DNA from: Daedaleopsis sinensis
Taxonomy: Eukaryota > Basidiomycota > Agaricomycetes > Polyporales > Polyporaceae
DNA length: 64,000 nt
Direction: 5' to 3'
NCBI GenBank assembly: GCA_033807695.1
Contig: CM066311.1
Coordinates: 2,418,001 to 2,482,000 of the forward strand
Position 1 is the first letter of the stretch; every line of letters begins with the position of its first letter. The notes below the pieces were generated by a model. The model had not been told where the DNA came from. It did no database searches and was given only the letters and a program-made list of their open reading frames with translations. The translations under genes were made by a program, and so were the position numbers. Shown here piece by piece: positions 11,938-23,100 of this stretch.

Positions 11938-13904
11938 ATGACGCGCTCCGATAAAGGTATGTTGAACTTGATTTGTATCATTCTAGCATCCCGTTGACAG
12001 CGGAAAGCGATTATAGAAGTGACTCATCAAGATCTATATGATGACGCGTCGGAGGTGCTCACACAGGCCGGAAAGATCCTCAGTCCGGTGACTCTGCCTT
12101 CCGGACGAGTCGTGCAGAACAGGCTGATCAAGGTGAGTAGATGGGTTTTTCGATGCAAGTGTGTGTTAAGTCGCGTCGTTCTGCCACGTCGTCAGCCATA
12201 GCCGCTGCCATGAAGTCTCCTTGAATTTAGGTTCATGCACATGTAGCTAACGAATATCTCTGTTGCAGGCTCCCCTCTATGAGCATTTCAGTCCTATTTG
12301 GGGCTCTGCCCCTCATTCAGGCTACCTGGCCCTCTATTCCCGGTGGTCTGAAGGAGACTGGGGCATGATAATCACTGGGAACGTCCAGGTCGCCAAGGAT
12401 CACCTTCCCCTTGGACGCGATTTGATCGTTTCGGAAGTCCTCACCGACGAGACACTCGAGCCCTGGCGCGCGCTTGCCAATGCGATCCACTACGGCTCTC
12501 CGAACCCCCCTAACGAAGAGCAGGTCGCAAACACGGATCGAACCCTCGCGCTCGTGCAGCTCTCGCACGGTGGCAGACAGTCACTCAACTTCTACAGCGG
12601 TCGGCCGTTGTGGACCCCCCCTCTGGCTCCGAGCGCAGTGCGACTCGGATCACATGTCGCACACGAAGGATGGTTGTCACGCCTGATACATTGGCTGACT
12701 CTTCTGACTCCGCGTGAGATGACCCTCTCCGACATACGACATGCCGTCGGGCAATTTGTGCATGGAGCTCAGATGGCAGCTCAGAGCGGGTTCGACGGTG
12801 TTGAGGTTCACGCTGCCCATGGTTGTAAGTGCTCTGGCACATGTAGCAAATCTCGAGTCTGACGCATTTTCTATACAGACCTCGTAAGCCAGTTCATCTC
12901 CCCGAAGGTAAGTAGAGGTGCTCGGACAAAAAACCGCGTAATAAATCCTTATCCTAGAGCAATCTTCGCACCGACGAGTACTCTGCCGAGCACGATCCTC
13001 TACACTTCTTGCGAGACATCGTGTTTGCCATTCGCGCGCCAGGCGTGGTGCCTGAAGACTTTGTTATCGGCGTGAAACTCAACTCGGCGGACTACGCGGG
13101 GGACGGCAATTTGAAGGAGGATCGTGCTCTGCATCACGTTCGCGAGATCGGCAAGTGGGGTTTAGTAGATTTCATAGAAGTTTCTGGGGGTGATTACGAA
13201 GATCCTCGTGCGTCTAGTCATCTCTACGTCGTGCCCTAATCCTGATGATTATAACCCACCACGCAGAGTTCATTGATGGCGTGGGGAAGTTCAAGTCTCC
13301 TCGTCAAGTCATATTCGAGTCCTTTGCGGAGAAGAGCATGAGTATCCTTGCCGATTGTGCACCAACGACGACATCCCGGCCACCTCCATTAGTCCTCCTG
13401 ACAGGCGGCCTGAACACGCTCCCTCGAATGGCATCCGTCCTTGCACACGACCACGCACATCTCCTTGGAATTGGCCGTCTTTCGGTCCTGCATCCCTCAC
13501 TCCCCAAAGAGATTGCATCCGCAATAACGACCCACACGCTGGCCTTCATGTCAGATCCCCCTGCACCGACGGAGCTGGGCCGACGCCCTCGGTCATTCTT
13601 CTCCTTGCGATCCCTTGAGCATCTCATTGAGTATATCCTCATGCTCCTCTGGACTATCATTCCTGCCCGGCTCCCACGGATCGTCGGCGCGTCTTCAAGC
13701 GTCAACTGGTACAACATGATGCTCCGGCGGCTCGCGATGGGTCAAGATATCGACTATACACTTGGCACATTCGGGGCGACGCTGCGATTCTACCTCGCTG
13801 GAACGCCTCACAGCCTCGCGATGGAGAACGAGAGCGGAAGGTGGTGGATGGCCGCAGCTTTGGTCGGGGTGGCGCTCGGGGTTGGACTTGGGCAAGTGGT
13901 GTAA
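11938..13904 (+). CDS. NADH:flavin oxidoreductase of the old yellow enzyme type
   Basis: FMN-dependent oxidoreductase that transfers hydride from NAD(P)H to activated alkenes or related substrates. Six exons join exactly: 11938-11956, 12017-12132, 12269-12824, 12879-12907, 12958-13207 and 13267-13904, giving 535 residues. Family marks in order are SPVTLPSGRVVQNRLIKA, GMIITGNVQV, the flavin-site LVQLSHGGRQS, DGVEVHAAHGYLVSQFISP with the HxxH pair, and LRTDEYSAEH. The TIM barrel is followed by an extra C-terminal region ending in a hydrophobic segment (WWMAAALVGVALGVGLGQVV), probably a membrane tail. The usual AAM after NRLIK is replaced by APL. The physiological substrate is unknown. Confidence 0.93.
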
Positions 13905-14736
13905 GGCACCCTTCGAGTCTCTATAAGGTGAGTGACTCGGACATGTAGCGCGAGTATCTTCCGATAGTAACTGAGATGCAACAGCGAAATTACACAGCTA
14001 TGGTTTTGTACTTGGGACGGGACGCGTCGGAACGCGACTCCGTGACACTCGCGCGTGAAGTAACGCGCCAACGAGGGGACGACCCGTAACCATCCGTTCC
14101 CGTGAGACAGTCCGAATCTGTCCACCGTCGATAGCCTCAGCTCCACGCGTGAGCGCGACATTGTCACCTTCCCAACGCAAATTCAACATCGTGCTGAGAA
14201 ATAAGCATGTCTTCGCTGCTCGCCCTTATCCCCGCTACTAGATCCCGTACTTTGTGCAGCGTGGCTGGCATTGGTCGGATGTTGTCGGCTCGTGACTTTC
14301 TACACGATGTCTCACATCCTCCTACCCGTCCATGTGCGCGAAAAGATCGACAATTGACACGGCATGACTGGCAAACTCTCTCCATAGTGCACTCACTGCC
14401 GGACATCGAATCCCCCGACGATGCGCGGCTATATATTCTCAATCGCTGGACGATCGTGACTTCCCGGGACCCCACTGCAGCCCCCTGTCAGGCTTCCACC
14501 GGCCGCGGTAGTCGACGTCTTGTCCCGCGTCCTCGTGAGCGGTGCTTCTCATCGGTCTACTACGGCAAACGACTGCATGAGAATGGATTCTTGACCTGCC
14601 CTCTACGCGCACGCGCTTATTCGCGCATTCTCGGAGACAACTCGTGCCTTGCATGGGTGTGCGCCATGTCCCGGACCCTCCCAGCAGGGTATTTCTGTCA
14701 GCTCGACGGTGCGATAGCGGGTGGTGGAGTGTGCTG
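13905..14736. other. Intergenic region upstream of formate dehydrogenase
   Basis: No supported gene. Open frames of about 100 codons occur on both strands but overlap one another and show no motif. It should contain the upstream promoter of FDH. Confidence 0.5.
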
Positions 14737-14744
14737 TATAAAAG
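14737..14744 (+). promoter_or_regulatory. TATA box of the formate dehydrogenase gene
   Basis: TATAAAAG lies 119 bp upstream of the FDH start codon and is followed by a CT-rich leader typical of highly expressed fungal genes. The position suits a transcription start around 14,765-14,790. The match is direct; its use is inferred. Confidence 0.65.
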
Positions 14745-14855
14745 CCCTTGCATCCTCGCAGGACTCCACCAACCGTTCTCTCCTCTCCTACGTGCAAGGA
14801 CTCACTCCGACGCTCTACGCCTCTCTTCTCTTGTCTCCTCACACCGTCCGACACT

Positions 14856-17055
14856 ATGTTGTTTTTCAACACCTCCGTCACCGCAGCCAGACGCAGCATG
14901 CTCAGTGCTCGCACCCTTGCGCCGACTGTTCACACTAACAGCAAGGCCGGTATGAAGGTACGCAATATATCTTTGTCGGGATGCATCATGGTCTACTGAA
15001 CTGGTGCTGTAGATTCTCGCCGTTCTCTACAAGGGTGGCGAAGCCGCCAAACAGGAGCCTCGCCTTCTCGGTACTGTAGAGAATCAAGTATGTATGATCT
15101 CTCTTAATCTCTGTGACTCGTCTCACTCACTGCATTATATAGCTGGGTATCCGCAGCTGGCTCGAGTCGCAAGGACACGAATACATCGTAGGATCGATAT
15201 ACCTCCGAATATATCTCTTGCTACAAATTCTGATTCAGTATAGGTCACTGACGACAAGGAGGGCCCGAACAGCGTGTTCCAACAACACCTCAAGGATGCA
15301 AGTGTTCCTCTCACTTTCATTGTAACCCGGCAGACTCACACCGTTTCCGACAGGCTGAGATTCTCATCACGACGCCGTTTCATCCTACACGCCCAATCGT
15401 GGGCTGTACCGTGGGGAGGTCGGATGTACGGAGCGCGTGAGATACACCGGCGATGTTGACGCTGTGAAATCCGGGTGAGGTGTCCCACGGTATAGGAGTT
15501 TACTGTCGTCACGACCTCCTCGAGACAACGGGGGGATATAGGTGGCCGGCGCCTGAGGGAGCAAAAATAATGCTATGTAGACGCTCGGTAGACGCCTGTT
15601 CAAAGCTCGTTCATTCAAGCAAAAAGAGGGCGAGCGAGCGTATCGAACCAGCGATTGGCTAATTTGAGTTATTGGGTAATATGAACGAGCATTCCATTAC
15701 ACCAACGGATCTTGGCATGCCGCAGCTAGTAAGTAGCTATAGCTGTGTAAATAGCCTGTTCACGGTATACTCCCGATGCCTTGGAGTTACAGCGCCGATG
15801 GAATCCGGGCGAGGTCCACGGGGATATAGCGCTCGATTGGGCGTGTAGTTATCTCACACGGGAACTCGTTGAGAAGGTACGTGCAATCCTCGTTCGTCAT
15901 CTGTCTATCTCACACCACTTCGGTAGGCGAAGAATCTCAAAGTCTGCGTGACTGCAGGAGTCGGGTCTGACCACATCGACCTCAACGCTGCCGTCGAGCG
16001 CAACATTCAAGTGTTAGAAGTGACGGGCTCGAACGTCGTCTCCGTCGCCGAGCACGTCATGATGAACATTCTCCTGCTCGTCCGCAACTTCGTGCCCGCG
16101 CACGAGATGATCGAACGCGGCGGCTGGAAAGTATCTGATATTGCGCGCAACGCGTACGATCTCGAAGGCAAGGTCATCGGTACTCTTGGTGCCGGTCGCA
16201 TTGGGTACCGGGTGCTGGAGCGTCTCCAGCCTTTCAACCCCAAAGAGCTATTGTACTATGACTATAACCCGCTACCGGAAGGTGTGTAACTTGTGTCGTT
16301 ATCCTTGTCACGATGACACTCAATTGACGATTGATGCATACTAGCCGCTGCAAAGAAGGTTGGCGCACGCCGTGTTGAAGACCTCAAGGACTTTGTCTCC
16401 CAGGTAGAAGCCCACTATTAGTGTCGTATACCTGTTCACGTTACTTACCCGAATACAGTGCGACATCGTTACAGTCAATGCTCCTTTGCATGAGGGTACC
16501 AAGGGACTCATCAACGCTGATCTCTTAAAGTATTTCAAGAAGGTATTACCTGCTCCTCACTGCAAAACATACGTAGCTCATCACTGCTGCCAGGGCGTGT
16601 GGTTGGTCAATACCGCTCGGGGAGCAATATGCAATACCGAAGATGTCGCCGCTGCTATCAAGTCCGGTCAGCTCAACGGATATGCTGGCGACGTATGGAA
16701 CACCCAGCCTGCGCCTAAGGATCACCCGTGGCGTTACATGAAGAACCCGCTGGGTGGTGGTAATGGCATGACGCCGCACTACTCCGGCACGACCCTCGAT
16801 GCGCAGGCGCGATATGCTGCTGGTACGAAGCAAATCTTGGAGAACTACTTCCAAGGCAAGTCTCAGGAGCCTGCGAACATAATCGTTGGTGTCGGTGAGT
16901 ACAGTCAGATGTTGTGGGATATTCTCGACACTGACAATTGTGTCTCTAATGCCTACAGGGAAGTATGAGACAAAGTCATGTGAGTATAACAGAATATCTG
17001 TTGATGCGGTGTTATAACAGATGACTAACTACAAGTCATAGATGGCCAACGGTGA
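14856..17055 (+). CDS. FDH1: NAD-dependent formate dehydrogenase, coding exon interrupted by a MITE-like insertion
   Basis: Oxidises formate to CO2 with NAD+. In wood-decay basidiomycetes it disposes of formate from oxalate and supplies NADH. Exons: 14856-14957, 15013-15087, 15143-15187, 15244-15297, 15354-15387 plus 15848-15876, 15927-16281, 16345-16403, 16459-16542, 16594-16894, 16959-16979 and 17042-17055. Together they give 390 residues. Seen are the substrate-side motif [19 protein letters not shown], the Rossmann [25 protein letters not shown], the catalytic MTPHYSGTT and the C-terminus SYGQR. The Arg-rich N-terminus ([13 protein letters not shown]) suggests mitochondrial import. A 458-bp element splits the exon inside PFHP/YLT. 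Intron 15298-15353 has a GC donor. Confidence 0.95.
15388..15845. mobile_element. 458-bp MITE-like element with TA target duplication inside FDH
   Basis: Perfect 12-bp terminal inverted repeats, CACGCCCAATCG (15388-15399) and CGATTGGGCGTG (15834-15845), are flanked on both sides by TA (15386-15387 and 15846-15847). Removing the element plus one TA restores an uninterrupted frame reading [13 protein letters not shown], the expected FDH sequence, so the boundaries are well supported. Inside, two diverged direct copies of an AATCCGGG(T/C)GAGGT motif lie near 15,467 and 15,811. There is no coding capacity. A TA duplication suits a Tc1/mariner-type transposase acting in trans. Confidence 0.85.
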
Positions 17056-17925
17056 TTCATATGGGAAGGCCTTGTCAATCATGGCCAGCGGTTATCTAGC
17101 ATGACTACATCATCCTTTTCTAGCTTGTACTATATAGCGTTGATCTAGACTATCCGACACCACATTGCCACCATATCTATCGACTTGTGGCTCTACTACT
17201 CACATCCCGGCACCAGACCCTGGCAGAGGGATATATCAGCACCTCTGGGTAGAACAAAAGTGAGATCCATCATAAGCTCTCACCAGAGGACCTGCTGATA
17301 CATCCTACATCTCTACTGAGATGCTATACTAGCGTCAAGTCTCACGCATGAGGTGCATCCCGCCTCATTCCTAAACAGGCCGTGATCAAACCCGACATTT
17401 TGGCCCAATCCGGAGCATCTGGCAGATTAGGCACAACCACTGCGGGTGTACTTGGTACATCACTACGCTGGTGTGTGCGACCGCTCGCGCGCGCAAACAA
17501 ATGCCACTAAAGATGTATTTACATACCTTATACTTGTGCCGCAAAGTACCAGTACTCTGTGCTCAGCACATCAAAACACGGCACACTCTAGCTCCGGGTG
17601 CGGCGTGGTATAATGTCGGTAATTGCCGGAGAGCGTCTAGGAGCACCCAGTAGACATTGATGTGATTGTTGGGAGCATTTGAACCAGTTTTAATCTAGAA
17701 TAGAACATTACAATCAAGAATAGCGAGAATCGACTTGATGGCAACATGATGAAATCTAGATGCATGCTCGGATATCAGGATGATCCTGAACGACGTGAGC
17801 GTTGAGCGACAAGAAATAACGATGGTGATACATTGTGTCCAAGCAAAACATGTCCTTCACTACTAGCCTGCGAGTCTACGATGTACGTCTACTTGAACAT
17901 CAGCAAAACAACCAGCAGTTGGCAA
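17056..17925. other. Gap between FDH and the low-complexity gene
   Basis: No supported gene. It holds the 3' flank of FDH and, at 17613-17628, one arm of a 16-bp inverted repeat whose other arm is at 27343-27358. Confidence 0.5.
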
Positions 17926-20766
17926 TCATTGACAAGCAGAACCGCGGCCACGCCCGCGTCCGCGACTGCGCACCGGGCGAGTGACTTGAGGACAAGGAAT
18001 TACTTCTACCTGCGCATCGCCATCCTCCACAGGCTTAGGCTCCTCCACAGGAGTGACGGCTTTGCCTTTGCCCTTGCCCTTGACGTTGACGTTGACGTTG
18101 ACCGCATCGCTCTCGACGACGGCTTCTCGAAGCGGCCCGGGAGACCCTAGTAGTCTTCGTCACATTGCCCGACTTTGCAGGAAGAGGCTTCGCGGACGCA
18201 GCAACAGCGTGGACCAGCTCACGCCTCGTCTGAACAACGTCATCCTCATCCTCATCTGACTGCTCAATGGCATTAGTCGGGGAGGTGGACGTTTCAGGCT
18301 CTTCGGGGCCAGACGAGGAGCGAACCCCGTCATGGCCATCCTTGTCGTGCTGGCTCGATCCTGACGGACGTTGAGATGCTGCAGAGAGTTGTTCGAACAT
18401 AGCCTGTTAACAGATATGTGCATAGTTAGTTAGTGTAGCACAAGAATCGAGAAAATACTCACCGGCATTTGTATAATCGTAGGCTTCCACATAGTCTGCT
18501 GGGTCTTGCGCACCAGAGAGAGGAACATCGACACCGTAGACCACACCATCATCATCAAGGGAAGCAGAAGCTAGAGCAGCAGCAGCTTCGTCGACGCCAG
18601 AAGTCGACGTCGAAGCAGCGATGGCCTTCGCAGAGACAATGTCGGTGGTGTTGCCATCGTCGCCATCGTGCTCGTGTTTGTTGTCGCGATCCTTGCTATT
18701 CTCGCCACTCTCGTCGACCTCCTCACTGCTGCTTCCGCTGTCGTTCTTGTCGTTCTTGTCGCCGCTGTCCTCGCCGCTTTCCTCGCCGCTGTCCTTGCCG
18801 CTGTCCTTGCCGCTGTCCTTGCCGCCTTCCTCGCCGCCGTCCTCGCCGCTGTCTTTGCCGCTGTCCTTGCCGCTGTCCTCGCCGCTGTCCTTGCGGCCGT
18901 CCTCGCCGCTGTCGTTGTTGTCGTTGTTGTTGTCGCTCTTGTCGTCGCTATCCTCGCCGCTCTCGTCGCTCTCGTCGTCTTCGACGGCCTTGCGGCCTTT
19001 CAGGTGCTTGCGATGCTTGCCCTTTTTGTCTGCGACGTTCGACTTCTTGTGGCTGCCGTCCTGGTGTTTGCTGTCCTTTTGGCTACTGCCCTTCTTGCGT
19101 CTGCCGGCACCGGTGTCTTCATTGTCGCTTGGAGCTTCATTGAGGCAGCTCCAATCGATGCTGTTGATCGAGCCGGGTGCTGGAGCCATCTCCGAGTCAG
19201 CAGTCTTCTTGCCAGTCTTCTTGTCGGCAGGTGTGTCGTCATACTTAGTGCACTTGAAGACGAAGGTTTTGATAGTTGCCATGAGCTTCTGGACGACGAC
19301 AGTCTTGCCGTTCTGGAGGAACCACTTCAAGTACTCGTCGAAGAGCGGCTCGTAGTCGTACCCAAACTGGGTATCTTCGGACACTATGTAGCGCAGCTGT
19401 GATTATGTAGGTCAGTACGATTAACAAGCAATGAGAAGACTAGGGTGACTCACCGCGACGGCCGCGAAAGCAACCATGCTGTACGATATAGTATCAATGT
19501 CCCACCTAACACCGTTTGAGTTCGAACGGGGCTTGTACTTCTTCTGCAACGCGTTGCGACCATAGCAGAAGACGCGCACAATCTGTAAAAGGTTATAAGT
19601 ATGAACAAGAATAGAGCTGGGGATGAAACATAGTACGCACCTTAGGGATCGCTTCTTGGTGGAACACCTTCTTGGTGACGCCGGAGAAGCCGATGGGATA
19701 GATGATTGGGACCAACACATTCTTCTTCGAGCCTGACAGCTCTTGCAGCACCTTCCGGTTCTGCCACTTGGGAATGTGGCACAAAATTGCCGTACGCGCG
19801 TACTTGAGCCTCTCGATGAGGTGACCCTTGAAAAGATCGGCTGCGTCCACCATCTGAATAAATGTTAGTGGGTAATGTGACAGATTAGTACACAAATTAC
19901 ATACCGCGTTCAGGTATAGCGAGTCGTCGAGCTTCGCGTCGGCACCGAAGGGCAGGAAGTCGACCAGCTCCTTCGATATCGCGTTCATCTGGCTGGCAGT
20001 GCTCATGTAACGAGTGTTCGCGTCGTCAGGTTTGACCTTTGCGAGGTGGGGCGCCTTGATCTTGGAGAGTGCCTCCTTCGACAACCACGGCCGCAAGACC
20101 AGCACGTAGTTGCGGCCGATGTCCTGGAGCGTGGCGATGAGTTGCTGCACGTCGGCGGGATAATCAGCGTAAAGCTCCTTCTTGAGCTTGCCGCCGCAGG
20201 TCGCGCATAGTTTGCTGGCACCGGCAGCAGCATTTTCGAGGGTCTTCTTCTCCTGCTGAAGCACGCCAACGATAACTTGTGCCTCTCTGATAAACTGTAG
20301 AAAATGTGAGTTATAATCGACTGCTAGATAGGGGGGTGTAATAGCGCACCTCAATCAGCTTTTGCGCTGTGGCGTCCTCCGGAACGATTGTCAAGAACGT
20401 CTGGATGCGGATGTCCATGTCCACGGTATTCTTCTTGCTCGTCTTCTTCTTCTCCTTCTCCTTCGTCTTCTTCTCCTTCTTCTCCTTCGTTGTCTTCTCC
20501 TTCGTCGGCTTCTCCTTGTCCTTCATCTTCTCCTTGGTCTTGGTCTTGACGGTCTTGGTCGTCGCCTTCTCCTTCTCCTTCTCCTTCTCCTTCTCCTTCT
20601 CCTTCTCCTTCCCCTTCGTCTTGTCGTTAGCCTTCTTGGAGCTCTTGCGCACAGGAACTTGAACACCGTTGTCATCCTCTTCGTCGCCTGAGACATTGAG
20701 GTCGAATGTCTCGGACTCTTCGCTCGAGGAGTCCGATATTGGAATGGTTTTGCGAGAGCGGCCCAT
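17926..20766 (-). CDS. Large low-complexity acidic/basic protein of unknown family
   Basis: Starts MGRSRKTIPISDSSSEESET, then a long KE/KTKEK repeat tract. A globular middle has FIREAQVIVGVLQQEKKTLE, LCATCGGKLKKELYADYP, LQDIGRNYVLVLRPWLSK, HIPKWQNRKVLQELSGSKKN, DIDTISYSMVAFAAVALRY and YDYEPLFDEYLKWFLQNGKT. Next come a GEDSGKDSGKDSG repeat region, an acidic stretch and, in another frame, an end with KGKGKGKAV and RSRGRGRGRGSACQ. Short introns (19860-19910, 20297-20350 and others) separate the exons. The last part changes frame near 18,150, so either a small intron is missed or the gene is damaged. The conserved middle has no motif I recognise. Genes of this build recur in basidiomycete repeat-rich regions. 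Confidence 0.65.
18742..18925 (-). repeat. 12-bp coding repeat (DSGK/DSGE tract)
   Basis: On the plus strand CCGCTGTCCTTG and close variants follow one another about fifteen times. On the minus strand this encodes runs of Asp-Ser-Gly-Lys or Asp-Ser-Gly-Glu. Phase is kept at 12 bp, so copy number can change without breaking the frame. Confidence 0.85.
20560..20606 (-). repeat. 6-bp TTCTCC microsatellite coding (KE)n
   Basis: Seven or so head-to-tail TTCTCC units encode alternating Lys-Glu on the minus strand. Looser CTTCTC-rich sequence continues on both sides from about 20,440. Confidence 0.85.
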
Positions 20767-20949
20767 TGTTGTTTAAGCTAGTACAAATGCGGTTAGAAAA
20801 ATACTTTAGAGACCATAGTAGTAGATGGCGCACTCACATAGGAGAGTGGAATGCAAGATATGTGCAAAGATTGTGTATGCGGCCGTGTTCGCGAACACTA
20901 GGTGATAGCAAGTGGTCGGTGTTCGGCACGATGGAGGGGTGGGTGGTGG

Positions 20950-21087
20950 GCGCGGGGAACGAAGGGCGTGAAGCGCGGGGAACAAAGTGCGTGAAGCACG
21001 GGAAATGAAGTGCGCGGGGCACGGGGAATGAAGTGCGCGGGTCGCGGGGAACGAAATGCGCGGGGCGCGGGGAATGAAGGTCGTGGT
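20950..21087. repeat. 23-bp minisatellite, six units
   Basis: Six consecutive 23-bp units of the form GCGCGGGGAAnGAAnTGCG plus four bases. Variants differ at a few positions (GCACGGG, TCGCGGG). Divergence between units shows an old array. Confidence 0.8.
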
Positions 21088-21368
21088 GGACGGTAGACGT
21101 TGGATGTGGTGATGGAGAGCGTGGTGGCGAATGACACGGTGACGGCGTTGGCCGACGTGGTAGTGTTGGCGTTGGCGTTGGTAGGCGCGAGCACGGAAAA
21201 CGGAGGGCACAGGGGAGGCGTGCCACGTGGTGAATAGAGGGTACAGTGGCGGGGACAGGACAGTGCGGTGTAGGAGATTGTGGTGGCGGATGGCACAGTC
21301 GTAGAGGCGGGTGAGGTAGACAGAGGAGAGCGCAGTGGAGAAGATGGGTACAGTGAACGGAGGGTGCG

Positions 21369-21473
21369 GTGGAGGTAGAGGAAGGCGCAGTAGATGTAGA
21401 AAAGGGCGCAGTAGAGGTAGAGGAGGGCGCGGTGGAGGTAGAGGAGGGCGCGGTGGAGGTAGAGGAGGGCACG
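21369..21473. repeat. 21-bp minisatellite, five units
   Basis: Five exact-length 21-bp units based on GTGGAGGTAGAGGAGGGCGC plus one base. The last three are nearly identical and the first two are diverged, as expected from recent expansion at one end. Confidence 0.85.
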
Positions 21474-22729
21474 GTGGCAGGAGCGCAGTGAACGGAAGGC
21501 GCGGTGAAGGAGAGAACAATGGGAGAGCGCAGTGGGGGAGAGCACAGTGAGGGACAGTGCAGTAGAGGAGGTGAGCACAACAAATGCAGGGTGGGTGGAT
21601 GGTAAACAGACGGTGTGGTCAACGGAGGGTGGCGAGTGTGGTAGGTCAACGTAAGGTACAGTGGAGAGGTAACCTGAACAGAACATACAATTGGTGGGTG
21701 TGTGTGAACGGATTTTGTGTATTGTAGTTGGTGAAGCTTGAGGCCTTGAGGGCGTAGTGAGATGAAGTAGAGCGGGGGAGACAGAAGCCCAGAGAAGACA
21801 CAAAGCAAGATGCAAGAAAACGGATAGCAGGCAAGAAGTCGGAGAGTGGATGAAGGTCGTCAGTGCAGGGGGAGGGGGAGAGCTGTGGCGGTCGCTGGTG
21901 GAGGGGGGAGTGTCAATGGATGGAGGTTGCTGGAAAGCGGGGGCGGGGGACGGGATGATGTATATATAGCGGCGGCTCGTTCCAAGATGGTCGCTGTCTA
22001 GTCAGTTCGAAAGTCGAGCTCGTCGACCGTGCAGATGACGAGCAGGACCGCGTTGACACCGCTCACGCAGGGTCGGAGCACATTGCGGTTGGCGCCGGTG
22101 ATGTTCCCGCGAGAATACTTGACGTACTTAGATAATTTAACATCTTCCACCCATTTCATGGCCAGCACTTGTGCTCATGAGGCACTCTGGTACTTGTAAG
22201 CCATGCCAATGGAGACAGAGGATGTATACACGAGCCCTTATTTATGAGACCAACAGCAGTTTGTGCCTCGTCTAGACGCGCGCCTGTAACATCGATCAGT
22301 GTGCGACAATGAGGCGCAACTTCGCAGCTCCTGGCACATTCCGCCATGATTCAGAAGCTCAGTCTTCCGTCTGCATTGTACAGGAGACCTCTGGGAGAGA
22401 GCTTGCTTGAAGTTCTGAAACCTTTCAGAGGTATGATCAAATGACAATCCATTCACAATGGTGTTGCTCTGCCATACTACGACAAAGTTAGCGAAGACTC
22501 GGGATCTCTGCCTGCTTGCAATGAATGTGAATCCAGACTCACCATGATTCAGATCATCGACATACTAAGGGTGTGAACATTTAGCAATTTGGCACATAGA
22601 AGCCATTCAGCAGAGGTACATTGGCCAGATTGGTTCGCCTTGCCAAGCTTCCTCGCAACATTTAATGCGGCGTCGTGTCACAACACATATGATGCTCAAG
22701 GACGTAAGTAGTTGTATTGTAGCAAACCT

Positions 22730-23100
22730 TCATCCCGCCCTGCCCGAGCCCTTCCCATGGATCTTGTGCAAGAACACTTTCCACGCCTCTTTCAAGGTCA
22801 GCTCACGTCCAAATCCGTGGTGGTACTGGATGTGGACGTCCGGTTTGTAGTGCTGGAACACCTCGAGATTCTGGCAGGCCTCTTGCTGCTCGCGAAGGCG
22901 GTTCTCGTACTCACACGTTGCCCGGTCCTTATTGGCGCCACGAATCTTTGTGTGTTCGACAAGTCCCGAGCGGTGCACGAGTATCTGGCAATAGTCAGCA
23001 AGCCATAGATCGCACTGCAGCTGCACACGCACCTGCTCAGCAATGTTCGTGGCCGCGATAGCGGTTGCAAGGATACCTTGTTGTCGGAGGATGTAGAGAG
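22730..23100 (-). pseudogene. SART1/Snu66 gene fragment (U4/U6.U5 tri-snRNP factor)
   Basis: The minus-strand frame reads TLYILRQQGILAT, GANKDRATCEYENRLREQQE, ACQNLEVFQHYKPDVHIQYH, then GFGRELTLKEAWKVFLHKIH and GKGSG. The SART1 family carries exactly this block near its C-terminus (YKPD..I.Y.D..GR.LTPKEA...L.H.FHGKGSGKMK). Only the conserved C-terminal third is present. There is no start, it stops just after GKGSG, and it abuts a MITE-like element at 23101. It is uninterrupted by introns over about 350 bp. I read it as a captured or retro-copied fragment, not a functional splicing factor. Confidence 0.8.

Larger units (their letters stand above)
20767..22729. other. Non-coding G/A-rich region with minisatellites
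   Basis: About 2 kb between the low-complexity gene and the SART1 fragment. Base-composition bias (GGAGG, GAGGTAG) keeps all three minus frames open for up to 320 codons, but the translations are Ser/Pro/Thr/His monotony without motifs. A TATATATAGC box lies at about 21,959-21,970 with no gene that clearly uses it. Confidence 0.55.

Noticed and set aside
14207..14938. 243-codon plus-strand frame upstream of FDH
   Set aside because: It overlaps the TATA box and the FDH start in another frame, has no motif, and competes with other open frames on the minus strand.
15640..15662. TCGAACC-like string resembling a tRNA B box
   Set aside because: No A box, acceptor stem or cloverleaf can be drawn around it, and it lies inside the FDH MITE. 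I found no credible tRNA gene anywhere in the window.
18621..19402. 244-codon plus-strand frames of Leu/Val/Ala or Leu/Ser/Pro, membrane-like
   Set aside because: Antisense of the DSGK repeat region. The apparent hydrophobic protein is a by-product of the 12-bp repeat.
20834..21815. Minus-strand frames of 300-plus codons
   Set aside because: All three frames are open because of the purine-biased minisatellites. The translations are Ser/Pro/His monotony with no motif or splice logic.
21959..21970. TATATATA box
   Set aside because: No gene start follows on plus within a usable distance, and the minus-strand gene starts over 1 kb away.
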